From Candidatus Nitrosymbiomonas sp. (lineage in GTDB: Bacteria; Sysuimicrobiota; Sysuimicrobiia; Sysuimicrobiales; Humicultoraceae): a stretch of DNA of 17,085 nucleotides. Below, one piece after another: positions 6,954-14,677 of the stretch. Within the stretch, counting starts at the first letter, position 1. Every line of letters begins with the position of its first letter. The DNA lies in contig DYHL01000025.1 in the NCBI GenBank assembly GCA_020724185.1, positions 1-17,085 on the forward strand, given 5' to 3'. The position numbers and the translations under genes were made by a program. The notes under the pieces are model-generated. The model made no database searches. It was not told the origin of the DNA and saw only the letters and a list, made by a program, of their open reading frames with translations.

Positions 6954-8044
6954 AGGTCGCCGAGCAGGCCCACGTTGCCCAGCCCCACGTGACGAACGCC
7001 GGCGGAGCGCGCCGCGTCCAGACAGCGCTGTGCGTGGGCCCGCGACGTCGTGGGCAGGTTCTCCATCAGGAAGTTCGGGCAGAACGCCAGTAGCCGGTAC
7101 GGGATCTCGGGGTTCAGCGAGGCGATCAATCCCGCGATGGCACCCACTTCCTCCTCGTCCACGTAGCCGGGTACCAACGGCGTGCTGGCCACCACCAGCG
7201 GCGGGTCGGGTCGCTCGCGCGCACGCAAGGCTGCCGCGGCGAAGTTGTCCAGGGTGCGCCGGTTGGAGAACCCGGTCAGGGCGATGTGGACCGGCTTGCT
7301 GGAAGCTTTTAGATCGAACTTGATCGTGCCACCGCTCCCCAGCGAGACCTCGACGATGCGCCGCAGCAAGGCAGGATGCATCGTGCCGTTTGTCTCCCAG
7401 CAGATCCGGACCGGGCGCCTACTCCGGGCGAGCCGCGATGCCGCCAGGGCGTGCGGGAGTTGCGGGGCCGGATCGCCCCCGAAGTAGCAGATGCACGCGA
7501 CACGGCCGGTTGCGGCATCCGCGAGCTCGGCCGCGCTGGCACGCGGGCTCAATGCCGCCGCGTCCTGCATGTAGTGCCAGTTCTGGCAGAACAGGCAGTT
7601 GAACGAGCAGGCCCCGTAGAACACCGCCAGGTTGTCCCTGCCCCAACTCCCGCGCTCGCCGCAGACCTCCATGGCGACGCAGTTGGTCGGCAGCGGATCG
7701 TAGTACCAGTGCAGGATTCCGGATTCGGGGCCTCCGGCCAGCACTGCTGTGCGGCCCCCCCGGTTCTCGCGAAGGTTGCAGTAGCCGCGCTCCCCTTCCG
7801 CCATGCGGCACGCGTGGGCGCACAGCGAGCACGGAATCCCTTCAGCCGACCGCGGCGGTTCCTCAGGCAGCCCGAACAGGTGGCGCGCGCGCCGGTGCGC
7901 CGCCTGGGCCAGGGGGAGGGCGCGCTCCGGGTCGGCCCGCAGGCACGCGGCGCAGACGCGCATCTGGCGCGAGATGCGTGTGGACTCGGCACCGCAGATG
8001 CGGCACCGGGCGGCCCTGAGCATCAATGGCATGACGTACTGCAC
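6947..8044 (-). CDS. Radical SAM protein with N-terminal zinc-ribbon-like Cys clusters
   Basis: A 365-residue radical SAM enzyme resembling pyruvate-formate-lyase-activating and AmmeMemoRadiSam-type proteins. The 4Fe-4S motif C146-x3-C150-x2-C153 (in GACSFNCLFCQNW) is intact and would cleave S-adenosylmethionine to a 5'-deoxyadenosyl radical. Two further clusters lie before it: a ribbon-like C14/C17...C31/C34, and C72/C75/C79...C89 in CSLCAHAC and GYCNLREN, typical of the AmmeMemoRadiSam-like N-terminus. No Memo or AMMECR1 gene is beside it, so the substrate is unknown. The GTG at 8044 is chosen because GAGAGGG lies 7 nt upstream; ATGs at 8032 and 8023 are alternatives. It converges on the metal ATPase and diverges from the aminotransferase. 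Family is firm, function unassigned. Confidence 0.88.
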   Translation of the reverse strand: MQYVMPLMLRAARCRICGAESTRISRQMRVCAACLRADPERALPLAQAAHRRARHLFGLPEEPPRSAEGIPCSLCAHACRMAEGERGYCNLRENRGGRTAVLAGGPESGILHWYYDPLPTNCVAMEVCGERGSWGRDNLAVFYGACSFNCLFCQNWHYMQDAAALSPRASAAELADAATGRVACICYFGGDPAPQLPHALAASRLARSRRPVRICWETNGTMHPALLRRIVEVSLGSGGTIKFDLKASSKPVHIALTGFSNRRTLDNFAAAALRARERPDPPLVVASTPLVPGYVDEEEVGAIAGLIASLNPEIPYRLLAFCPNFLMENLPTTSRAHAQRCLDAARSAGVRHVGLGNVGLLGDLY

Positions 8045-8122
8045 AGCGCGTCCCTCTCCAGACCATGTTCTTCATCTGGCCCGTTCCTCATCTATTCACC
8101 GCGTCCCCACAGGAGAGCGCTC

Positions 8123-8135
8123 GTTCGGGCCGAAC
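8123..8135. promoter_or_regulatory. Palindrome between divergent genes, possible operator
   Basis: GTTCGG-G-CCGAAC is a perfect 6+1+6 palindrome in the 122-base gap (8045-8166) between the radical SAM gene and the aminotransferase gene. It lies about 30 nt upstream of the aminotransferase start. This position suits a repressor site. No good -35/-10 pair is seen in the gap on either strand, and the regulator is unknown. Confidence 0.3.
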
Positions 8136-8166
8136 CCCTCTGCATAGGACCAGGAGGTGAGGATCG

Positions 8167-9471
8167 TTGCACCAGTCGGATGCCCTGCTGCACCGGTTTG
8201 AAGAAGCAGTCGCCCCTGTCATTGATCGCTGCACAGATTTGACCTTCGTGCGGGGTGAGGGCGTCCATCTCTACGACGCCGACGGCCGGAAGTACCTGGA
8301 CTTCGCCTCCGGGATCGCCACCATGGCCGTCGGTCACTGCCACCCGCGGGTGGTAGAGGCCGTCACCGAGCAATCGCGCACGCTCATGCACGCCGCGGCG
8401 CACATCGGCGTGATGGAGCCCTACGTTCGGCTGCTGGAGAAGCTACGCAGCCTGGCCCCGGGCGCCCTACGCTTCGGCAAGGGCTTGCTCGTCAACGGCG
8501 GGGCAGAGGCGGTCGAGGCGGCCGTGAAGATGGCGCGCTATACCACCGGGCGACCGATCGTCATCGCCTTTCACCACGGGTTTCACGGCCGGCCGATGGG
8601 CGCGCTCGCGTTGACGGCCAGCAACTCCAAGTATCGCCGGCGCCTGGGAGGCCTGCTGGGCGGGGTCTACCACGCGGTGTACCCTGCGCCGCGCCTTGAG
8701 ATCGGGCGCACCCCAGAAGAGCGGGGAAGGGCGGCGTTGAGCCTGCTGGAGGATGCCTTCCGTACGGTGCTGCCCCCCGAGGATGTCGCCGCGGTTGTCG
8801 TGGAGCCGATCCTGGGTGAGGGTGGCTGCATGGTGCCACCGCCCGGATTCCTGGAGGGTCTTTGGGCACTGGCACGGCGGTTTGGCTTCCTGGTGATCGC
8901 CGACGAGGTACAAACCGGGATCGGCCGCACCGGCCGGTGGTTCGCGGTTGAGCACTGGGGCCTGGAGCCGGACATGCTGGTTCTGGGCAAGGCGGTGGGA
9001 GGCGGTATGCCGCTGAGCGCGGTCATCGCGCGCAGGGAGATCGCCGACGCGTGGGATCCCGGAGCGCACGGCTCGACCTTTGGCGGCAACCCCGTAGCCT
9101 GCCGGGCTGGTCTGGCCACGCTTGAGGTCATCGAGGCCGAGGGGTTGATGGAACGAGCGGTCGAGGTCGGCGCGGAGATCAGGCGCGCGTTCGAGGCGGC
9201 ACGCACTCGGATTCCATCAGTGGGTGAGGTGCGCGGGCTCGGCCTGATGCTCGGCCTTGACGTGCTCGACCCTAACACCGGGCTTCCGGCTTCCTCCCAG
9301 ATCATGGAGATCCTGAAGGCCGCGTCCCGTGCTGGCGTGGTGCTCACCAAGTGCGGGGAGGCTACGCTGCGGATTGGGCCTCCCCTGATAATTACCCGCG
9401 AGCAGGCCGCCTCCGGGGTGGAGATGCTGCTGGGAGTGTTGCAGGGGACAGGGGTCGCCGCGCGCGCCTGA
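8167..9471 (+). CDS. Class III PLP aminotransferase (GABA/beta-alanine/acetylornithine type)
   Basis: A 434-residue aspartate aminotransferase family (fold I, class III) enzyme, normal length. It moves the omega-amino group of compounds such as GABA, beta-alanine, N-acetylornithine or putrescine to an oxo acid. Visible features are the VNGGAEAVEAAVKMAR block, the IADEVQTGIGRTG segment with the PLP-ring Asp (D246), and the Schiff-base lysine K275 in VLGKAVGGGMP. The start is TTG at 8167, supported by AGGAGGTGA ending about 6 nt upstream; no ATG gives a full-length protein. The gene stands 70 nt before the GntR-ABC transporter operon on the same strand, so its substrate may be what that importer brings in. 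The exact amine donor cannot be told from sequence. Confidence 0.9.
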   Translation: MHQSDALLHRFEEAVAPVIDRCTDLTFVRGEGVHLYDADGRKYLDFASGIATMAVGHCHPRVVEAVTEQSRTLMHAAAHIGVMEPYVRLLEKLRSLAPGALRFGKGLLVNGGAEAVEAAVKMARYTTGRPIVIAFHHGFHGRPMGALALTASNSKYRRRLGGLLGGVYHAVYPAPRLEIGRTPEERGRAALSLLEDAFRTVLPPEDVAAVVVEPILGEGGCMVPPPGFLEGLWALARRFGFLVIADEVQTGIGRTGRWFAVEHWGLEPDMLVLGKAVGGGMPLSAVIARREIADAWDPGAHGSTFGGNPVACRAGLATLEVIEAEGLMERAVEVGAEIRRAFEAARTRIPSVGEVRGLGLMLGLDVLDPNTGLPASSQIMEILKAASRAGVVLTKCGEATLRIGPPLIITREQAASGVEMLLGVLQGTGVAARA

Positions 9472-9494
9472 ATCCGGGGCCGGCCGCACCGGAT
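9472..9494. repeat. Inverted repeat after the aminotransferase gene
   Basis: ATCCGG (9472-9477) and CCGGAT (9489-9494) are inverted around an 11-nt loop that itself contains the palindrome GGCCGGCC. It begins directly after the aminotransferase stop and ends 8 nt before a -35-like TTGACA. It could be a weak terminator without a T-tract or a regulator site; neither is proven. Confidence 0.3.
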
Positions 9495-9502
9495 GCACCC
9501 TA

Positions 9503-9532
9503 TTGACAGGGGCGCACCGTCCGGGCCACTCT
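9503..9532 (+). promoter_or_regulatory. Probable sigma70-type promoter of the GntR-ABC operon
   Basis: TTGACA (9503-9508) is a perfect -35 consensus. A weak -10 candidate CACTCT (9527-9532) follows after 18 nt. The start point would then fall near 9539-9540, only a few bases before the ATG at 9542, so the regulator could be read from a leaderless or nearly leaderless message; no ribosome site is seen. The -10 box is poor, which limits confidence. Confidence 0.4.
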
Positions 9533-9541
9533 TTGGATGCG

Positions 9542-10261
9542 ATGTCGTCTAGTCGTCTAGAACGCCGGGCGATCAACCCCAGTTCCCGCGTCCCCAAATA
9601 CCTGCAGCTCAAAGCGGAGTTCATGCGCGAGATCCAGGAAGAGCGGTGGACTGAGGGTGCGCGGTTCCCGTCGGAGCAGGACCTGGTTTCCCGGCTGGGG
9701 GTCAGCAAGATGACGGTGCGGCAGGCCGTTGCCGAACTGGTCAACGACGGCTTTCTCCGCCGCGACCACGGGAAGGGTACATTCGTGACACGGCCCAGAG
9801 CCCTACGGCGGTTCTGGACGGTGCTCTCCTTCACGGAGGAGATGCGTTCCCGTGGACTGGAGGTCCAGAACAAGCTGCTCGGCGTTCGACGGGTAGTCCC
9901 GCCAGGCCCCATCCGGAAGGCGCTGCGCCTGGGACCGGGGGAGCGCGTGCTGCAGATCCGGCGCATTCGGGCGGTGCACGGTCAGCCCATCGCCTACAAC
10001 GTGTCCCATGTGCCGCTTTCCCGCTGTCCCGACCTGGACCGCTGCGACCTCGAGGAGGACTCGCTCTACGTCATCATCCAGAACCGGTACGGCTATCGGT
10101 TCACGCGGGGCGACCGGACCTACCGCGCCGCCAAGCCCAGCCGCGCGGAGGCGGCGCTGCTGGGGGTCGCACCGGGCGACCCGGTGCTGGTTGTGGAGGG
10201 CACGACGTTCGTTGAAAGGGAGATCCCAATTGACTGCTGCTACGAGGTCTACCGTGAATAG
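9542..10261 (+). CDS. GntR-family regulator, HutC/UTRA type
   Basis: A 239-residue regulator. A GntR winged-helix domain (about residues 10-80, with FPSEQDLVSRLGVSKMTVRQAV and the wing GKGTFV) is followed by a UTRA effector domain (about 95-239). HutC-type proteins usually repress uptake or breakdown genes and release DNA on binding a small molecule. The ATG at 9542 is used; an in-frame TTG at 9503 is part of the putative -35 box and is rejected. The protein stops at PIDCCYEVYRE, apparently without the final DRYRF-like strand common in UTRA domains, so the C-terminus may be slightly shortened. The stop overlaps the GTG of the next gene. As first gene of the operon it probably controls the SLOG protein and ABC importer, and perhaps itself. 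Confidence 0.9.
   Translation: MSSSRLERRAINPSSRVPKYLQLKAEFMREIQEERWTEGARFPSEQDLVSRLGVSKMTVRQAVAELVNDGFLRRDHGKGTFVTRPRALRRFWTVLSFTEEMRSRGLEVQNKLLGVRRVVPPGPIRKALRLGPGERVLQIRRIRAVHGQPIAYNVSHVPLSRCPDLDRCDLEEDSLYVIIQNRYGYRFTRGDRTYRAAKPSRAEAALLGVAPGDPVLVVEGTTFVEREIPIDCCYEVYRE
9545..9560. repeat. Tandem 8-bp repeat at the start of the GntR gene
   Basis: TCGTCTAG occurs twice in a row (9545-9552, 9553-9560), forming codons 2-7 of the regulator. The second copy runs into GTCTAGAA, close to the GTnTAnAC core of HutC-type operators. Its position at the expected transcription start would suit autorepression. It may equally be a chance serine/leucine codon repeat. Confidence 0.25.
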
Positions 10262-10802
10262 GCCGATGCGGATTGGTGTGATAGGGGAGCAGGACGCCTC
10301 TCCGGCGATTGTTGCGGCGGCCGAGGAAGTAGGCCGGGAAGTCGCCCGCCGGGGCGGCGTCGTCGTCTGCGGCGGGATGGGCGGCGTGATGGCCGGCGCG
10401 GCCCGCGGTGCCTCCCGCGAGGGCGGCACCGTCGTGGGCATCCTACCAGGGCCGACGGTCGAGGGAAGCAATCCCCACGTGACCATCCCCATCGTCACGG
10501 GCATGGGTGAGGGGCGCAACGTCCTGATCGCGCGCACGGCGGAGGCGGTGATTGCGATCGGCGGCGCCTACGGGACCCTTTCGGAGATCGCCTACGCGCT
10601 TAAGATGGGTGTCCAGGTGGTGGGTTATCAGACATGGGTGCTCCAGCGGGCCGGGCTGGAGGCAGACCCCATCCGTCGCGCGGACGGACCCAGGGAGGCG
10701 GTGGCGCTTGCCTGGGAGGCGGCCGTCAAGCGCCGGCGCGCGCTGGAAGACATCGTGTCTCACGAAGCACGTTCCCCAAAGGGGAGGAGGGAGGAACCAT
10801 GA
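10254..10802 (+). CDS. SLOG/TIGR00725-family Rossmann protein
   Basis: A 182-residue cytosolic protein of the SLOG (LOG-like) Rossmann superfamily, TIGR00725 type. It shows IGVIGEQDAS at the N-terminus, GGMGGVMAGAARGA near residue 42, PGPTVEGSN, and GGAYGTLSEIA near residue 104, the last equivalent to the PGGxGTxxE motif of LOG phosphoribohydrolases. Members bind nucleotides or related ligands; the reaction of this subgroup is not established. GTG at 10254 is chosen because GAGGT lies 6 nt upstream; ATG at 10266 begins the conserved MRIGVIG and is the alternative. The start overlaps the GntR stop by 8 nt, and its own stop overlaps the next start as ATGA (10799-10802). This tight coupling ties it to the regulator and transporter. 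A role in sensing or processing a nucleotide-like ligand is only a guess. Confidence 0.85.
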   Translation: MNRPMRIGVIGEQDASPAIVAAAEEVGREVARRGGVVVCGGMGGVMAGAARGASREGGTVVGILPGPTVEGSNPHVTIPIVTGMGEGRNVLIARTAEAVIAIGGAYGTLSEIAYALKMGVQVVGYQTWVLQRAGLEADPIRRADGPREAVALAWEAAVKRRRALEDIVSHEARSPKGRREEP

Positions 10803-11947
10803 GAAGACTGGTGGCAGTCCTGGTGGTGCTGGTGGCCGTCGCGGCCTCTGGCCCGACAGGATACGGGCAGTCTCGCGTGACGCTACAGGTGGCCATCGCC
10901 GCGGACGTGAACGTGGTCGAGGTTCACCGCAACTACCTGGGCGTGGCCTTCAACAAGAACAACCCTGCCGTTACGGTCAACGCGGTGGGCACCGGGACGG
11001 GCGAGGCGGCGAGCCGGGCCATCTACACGAAGCTCAAGGCTCAGGCGGATACCGGCCGCCGCAACTGGGACGTTGACGTGGCGCTCGTGTCCATGCGCTA
11101 CGCTTCCCAGATGGCCAAGGAGAACCTCCTGCACCGTTTCGTCTCCGAGATGCAGTTTGCCCCGTACGTCGTGGGCCCGGACACCGTGCGCGCCTTCGGG
11201 GTGGACATCAAGGGCTATGTCGTTCCCATGTTCCGCAACCAGATAGCCATCGCCTACAACCCGCAGTTCGTGTCGAAGCCGCCGCGATCGTTCGCGGAGC
11301 TGGAGGCGTGGGTGCGCGCCAACCCCAGGCGGTTCGGCTACAACGGGATCAAGGGCGGCGTGTCTGGCATCGGGTTCGTGATGGGATGGGTCTACTACAA
11401 GACCGGCCGGTACGACCTATTCGCACAGGGGCCGTTCGACAAGGCCAATGATGGGCTCATCCGGGGCGCCATCGAGCAGCTCCGCGAGTTCAACCGGAAC
11501 GTGTTTGTCACCTCGGGGAACGCCGGCACCCTGGATGCCCTCAACCGCGGCGAGATCTGGATGGGCGCGGTCTGGGTAGATCAGCTTGTGGCCTGGAAGA
11601 ACGAGGGCCGCATGAACCCTGAGATCACCCCCGTGCTGATCGCGCCTGGGTTGCCCATCTACCCTATCTACCTGACGGTCACCCGCGAGGCCGCCAATCG
11701 CGATTGGGCCGGAAAGTACGTGGACTTCGTGGCTAACCCGCAGATCCAGGCCAAGGTCATCGTGGAGCAGTTCGGATGGTACCCGGGCATTGATCCCAAC
11801 CGCGTGATGCCGCTGGTGTCGGCCGCGGCAAAGGCGCTGCTGTTCAAGGGCGTGACGCCAGAAGACCTGGCCCGGTACTCCCAGCAGATGCCGATCGGTG
11901 ATTACTACGACGCCATCCTGCTGGCATATGAGGAGATTGTCCGCTAG
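10799..11947 (+). CDS. ABC transporter substrate-binding protein
   Basis: A 382-residue extracellular solute-binding protein. Residues 1-24 form a signal peptide: MRR, a hydrophobic stretch (LVAVLVVLVAVAA), then a GYGQ-S cleavage region. There is no lipobox cysteine, so it is probably released to the periplasm or cell surface rather than lipid-anchored. The mature part has the layout of the polyamine/iron/thiamine-type binding proteins (family 1-like) that pair with PotB/PotC-type permeases. The ligand cannot be assigned. AGGAGGGAGG just upstream is a strong ribosome site, and the ATGA overlap with the SLOG gene gives coupling. It directly precedes two permeases and an ATPase and forms one import system with them. 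Confidence 0.88.
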   Translation: MRRLVAVLVVLVAVAASGPTGYGQSRVTLQVAIAADVNVVEVHRNYLGVAFNKNNPAVTVNAVGTGTGEAASRAIYTKLKAQADTGRRNWDVDVALVSMRYASQMAKENLLHRFVSEMQFAPYVVGPDTVRAFGVDIKGYVVPMFRNQIAIAYNPQFVSKPPRSFAELEAWVRANPRRFGYNGIKGGVSGIGFVMGWVYYKTGRYDLFAQGPFDKANDGLIRGAIEQLREFNRNVFVTSGNAGTLDALNRGEIWMGAVWVDQLVAWKNEGRMNPEITPVLIAPGLPIYPIYLTVTREAANRDWAGKYVDFVANPQIQAKVIVEQFGWYPGIDPNRVMPLVSAAAKALLFKGVTPEDLARYSQQMPIGDYYDAILLAYEEIVR

Positions 11948-12769
11948 GTGAACGCGGCACGGCCAGTGGAGCAGGCGCTGTGGTGGCTGGCTGCGATACC
12001 GGCCACCATGGTGATCTTTGTTGGATTCGGGCTTCCGCTGGTCCAGTCGGTTGTCGCGTCGTTCACGCGCGACGGCGTCCTGACGCTGGCGAACTACGAG
12101 CTGGTCTACCGGTTGTACCGGCAGGACGTCGTCTACACGGTCCAGGTGGCCGCTGCGGGGCTGGCCCTGACCTTTGGGATCGGCATTCCCCTCAGCGGCT
12201 ACCTTCGGCTGCACCACTCGCAGACCGCTGAGTTTCTGCTTAAGGTGCCGCTCTTTGTGCCGTTCGTGGTCGTTGGGCACGCGATGCGCATCTTCCTGGC
12301 CCCGCGCGGCACGCTGCTGGTCGGGCTGCACGCGTTGGGCCTGGCGTCCCCCGACACCACCCTGGCCATCAGCGAGGGAGCACTGGGGCTTTCGATGGCG
12401 CTGGCGTGGAAGCACCTGGCCCTCGTGGTTCTGCTGCTGATGGGCGCGTTCAGGGGCGTGAGCGAGGAGTATCTGGAGGCCGCGCGAGGATTCGGCGCCG
12501 GCACCTTCCGGCAGATCTGGGCCGTGCTGGTGCCCATGGCAGCGCCGTCAATCGGGCTGGCCGTTGTACTGTCGCTCACCTCGATGCTGGCCTCGTTTTC
12601 GATCCCCCTCATGATGACCAAGGGGTCCGGGCCGCAGATGTTGATGATTGACCTGTACTACCGCTACGGGCAGCACGGCGACATCGGCGTGGCCAGCGCG
12701 ATCGGCGTCGTGTCCTACCTGCTGGCCGCGGGCGCGGCTTACTACTACCTGAAGGGCATCGCGCGGTAG
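11948..12769 (+). CDS. ABC transporter permease 1 (PotB-like)
   Basis: A 273-residue inner-membrane permease with about six transmembrane helices, beginning near residue 12 (WWLAAIPATMVIFVGFGLPL). The cytoplasmic EAA loop reads EEYLEAARGFGAGTFRQIWAVLVPM, which contacts the ATPase. Length and layout fit the first permease of spermidine/putrescine- or iron-type importers. The GTG start follows directly on the stop of the binding-protein gene, with AGGAG 12 nt upstream, so translation is probably coupled. It acts as a heterodimer with the next permease. Substrate unknown. Confidence 0.9.
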   Translation: MNAARPVEQALWWLAAIPATMVIFVGFGLPLVQSVVASFTRDGVLTLANYELVYRLYRQDVVYTVQVAAAGLALTFGIGIPLSGYLRLHHSQTAEFLLKVPLFVPFVVVGHAMRIFLAPRGTLLVGLHALGLASPDTTLAISEGALGLSMALAWKHLALVVLLLMGAFRGVSEEYLEAARGFGAGTFRQIWAVLVPMAAPSIGLAVVLSLTSMLASFSIPLMMTKGSGPQMLMIDLYYRYGQHGDIGVASAIGVVSYLLAAGAAYYYLKGIAR

Positions 12770-12774
12770 CGGGT

Positions 12775-13614
12775 ATGGCCGGGTCCGCCACGCCCAACAT
12801 GCGAGACCGCCCCAGGGGGCTTTCGACGCTGGTGTTTAGGGCAGCGCTTGTGGCCGTGCTCCTGGGAGCCATCGTTGGGCCGCTGGCCGGGCTCGTGCTG
12901 TGGTCGGTGGCCGAGCGCTGGCACTGGCCCGCGATGCTACCCCAGCAGATCGGGCTCAAGTACTGGATCCGCATCACCCAGGGAGATCTCCTGACCGCCC
13001 TGAACCGCAGCGTTACGATCGCGACGGTGACCACCGTGGCGGCGCTGGTCGCGGCAATTCCGGTTTCCTACGGTGCCGCGCGGGCCCGCCTGCCGCTCGG
13101 CCCGGTGTTGCTCATGCTGTTCCTGTTGCCCCAGGCGTTCCCGCAGTTGCCGGTGTTCGCCAGCGCCACGGTGCTGTTCTACCGGTGGAACCTGGCGGGC
13201 ACTTTCGCCGGCGTCGTGCTCATCCACATGGTCGGCGGGCTGGTCTACACGGTCTGGACCATGACTGCGGTCTTCCGCGCGATCGGGGAGGATGTTGAGG
13301 AGGCGGCCATCAACCTCGGCGCCTCGGTGACGCGGACCTTCTTTCGGATCTCGCTGCCGCTGGCGTTTCCTGGGGTGGTTGCCAGCGCGATTCTGGTTTT
13401 CATATACTCGCTGGATGAGTTCACCGGCACCCTGCTCGTGGGCGCTCCGTACGTCACGACCCTACCCGTCTACATGTACACCGCGAGTCTGGGCTACGAG
13501 CTCCAGATCGCGTCGGTTACCGCGCTTGTCCTGATGGTGCCGGGCGTGCTCCTCCTCGTGCTGCTGGAGCGGTTCCTCCGGGCCGAGTACCTGGCGTTTT
13601 TCGGGCGCCTGTGA
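12775..13614 (+). CDS. ABC transporter permease 2 (PotC-like)
   Basis: A 279-residue permease with about six transmembrane helices, the first near residues 20-45. The EAA loop reads EDVEEAAINLGASVTRTFFRISLPL, followed by the conserved FPGVVASAILVFIYSLDEF stretch typical of PotC/CysW-like subunits. The ATG at 12775 is 5 nt after the previous stop; an internal ATG at 12799 is an alternative, since the first nine residues look unstructured. It forms the membrane channel together with permease 1. Confidence 0.9.
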   Translation: MAGSATPNMRDRPRGLSTLVFRAALVAVLLGAIVGPLAGLVLWSVAERWHWPAMLPQQIGLKYWIRITQGDLLTALNRSVTIATVTTVAALVAAIPVSYGAARARLPLGPVLLMLFLLPQAFPQLPVFASATVLFYRWNLAGTFAGVVLIHMVGGLVYTVWTMTAVFRAIGEDVEEAAINLGASVTRTFFRISLPLAFPGVVASAILVFIYSLDEFTGTLLVGAPYVTTLPVYMYTASLGYELQIASVTALVLMVPGVLLLVLLERFLRAEYLAFFGRL

Positions 13615-13641
13615 GCGCGCTCAGAAGGTGATTGAGCAGCG

Positions 13642-14670
13642 ATGGACGTTCGTGTCGAAGGCCTGATCAAGAGGTACGGACAGGTAACCGCACTGGATGG
13701 CGTGAGCCAGACCTTCCCGGCAGGGGCCCTGACCGCGGTTGTCGGCCCGTCCGGGTGCGGGAAGACCACGCTCCTGCGCTGTCTGGCCGGATTCGCGACC
13801 CCGGACCGCGGCCAGGTCTGGATGGGCGACCGCAATGTCACCCACCTGCCGCCGCAGTCGCGAGGCGCGGCCATGGTGTTCCAGAGCTACGCCCTCTGGC
13901 CGCACATGACGGTATTCGAGAACCTGGCCTTCGCCCTGCGGTTGCGCAAGGTTCCCCGCCGCGACATCGAGCGGAGGGTGCGCGAGACGCTGGAGTTGGT
14001 CGAGCTCGACCGCGTACCTGACATCGAGCGGCGAAGACCCCGGCAGCTATCGGGCGGGCAGCAGCAGCGCGTGGCGCTTGCCCGGGCCATCGTGGTGCGC
14101 CCCCAGGTGCTGCTGCTGGACGAACCGCTCAGCAACCTCGACGCCAAGATCCGCCATCGCGTGCGCGTCGAGATCCGGGCGCTTCAGCGCCGGACGGGCA
14201 TCACCGCCATCTATGTCACCCACGACCAGGAAGAGGCGATGAGCATCGCGGACATGGTCGTGGTCATGGAGGGTGGGCGCACTGCCCAGGCCGGCCGCCC
14301 CGAAGAGGTTTACGCGCACCCGAAGAGCCCGTTCGTGGCAGAGTTCCTGGGCTCCACGAACGTGCTGGCGGCAGTCGTGGATCTTGACGGCCGCATCCTC
14401 GCTTCACCAGGCGGCACCCTGATCGTGAGGGCAGAGGACATTCAGCTCATGCCCTCTGGGGACATCCCACCGCCAGGCTCCGCGTGGGCTGATGGCGAGG
14501 TGGTGGACGTCCTGTTCCTGGGGGCCGGCTACCGTGCCTATGTGCGCATTGGCGATGAGGTGGTCATGGCCGACCACCGGACGTCGCTACCCCGGGGTCC
14601 GGTACGGATGGCGATCCTCAGGGAGAAGCTCTTCACCTTTGACCGCGCGACGCCCCAGTCCAATCGCTAG
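13642..14670 (+). CDS. ABC transporter ATP-binding protein (PotA-like, with TOBE domain)
   Basis: A 342-residue ATPase powering the importer encoded just upstream. The Walker A GPSGCGKTT is at 35-43, the signature LSGGQQQR at 136-143, Walker B LLLDEP with D160, the D-loop SNLDAK follows it, and the switch His is H194 in THDQEEA. After about residue 235 comes a TOBE-type C-terminal region (from the GSTNVLAAVV segment on), often regulatory or ligand-sensing in PotA/FbpC-like proteins. The ATG at 13642 starts the usual MDVRVEGLIKRYG. The 27-nt gap after permease 2 contains only a modest ribosome site (AAGGTG, GAG). It is the last gene of the operon; the next gene has its own promoter. Confidence 0.93.
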   Translation: MDVRVEGLIKRYGQVTALDGVSQTFPAGALTAVVGPSGCGKTTLLRCLAGFATPDRGQVWMGDRNVTHLPPQSRGAAMVFQSYALWPHMTVFENLAFALRLRKVPRRDIERRVRETLELVELDRVPDIERRRPRQLSGGQQQRVALARAIVVRPQVLLLDEPLSNLDAKIRHRVRVEIRALQRRTGITAIYVTHDQEEAMSIADMVVVMEGGRTAQAGRPEEVYAHPKSPFVAEFLGSTNVLAAVVDLDGRILASPGGTLIVRAEDIQLMPSGDIPPPGSAWADGEVVDVLFLGAGYRAYVRIGDEVVMADHRTSLPRGPVRMAILREKLFTFDRATPQSNR

Positions 14671-14677
14671 AGTTCCG

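Noticed and set aside
11417..12415. 332-codon open frame antisense to the binding protein and permease 1
   Set aside because: Rich in His, Arg and Gln with no domain; it lies opposite two clearly functional genes.
13612..13623. Palindrome TGAGCGCGCTCA at the permease 2 stop
   Set aside because: It can form only a 4-bp stem with a 4-nt loop and overlaps the stop codon; probably chance in GC-rich sequence.
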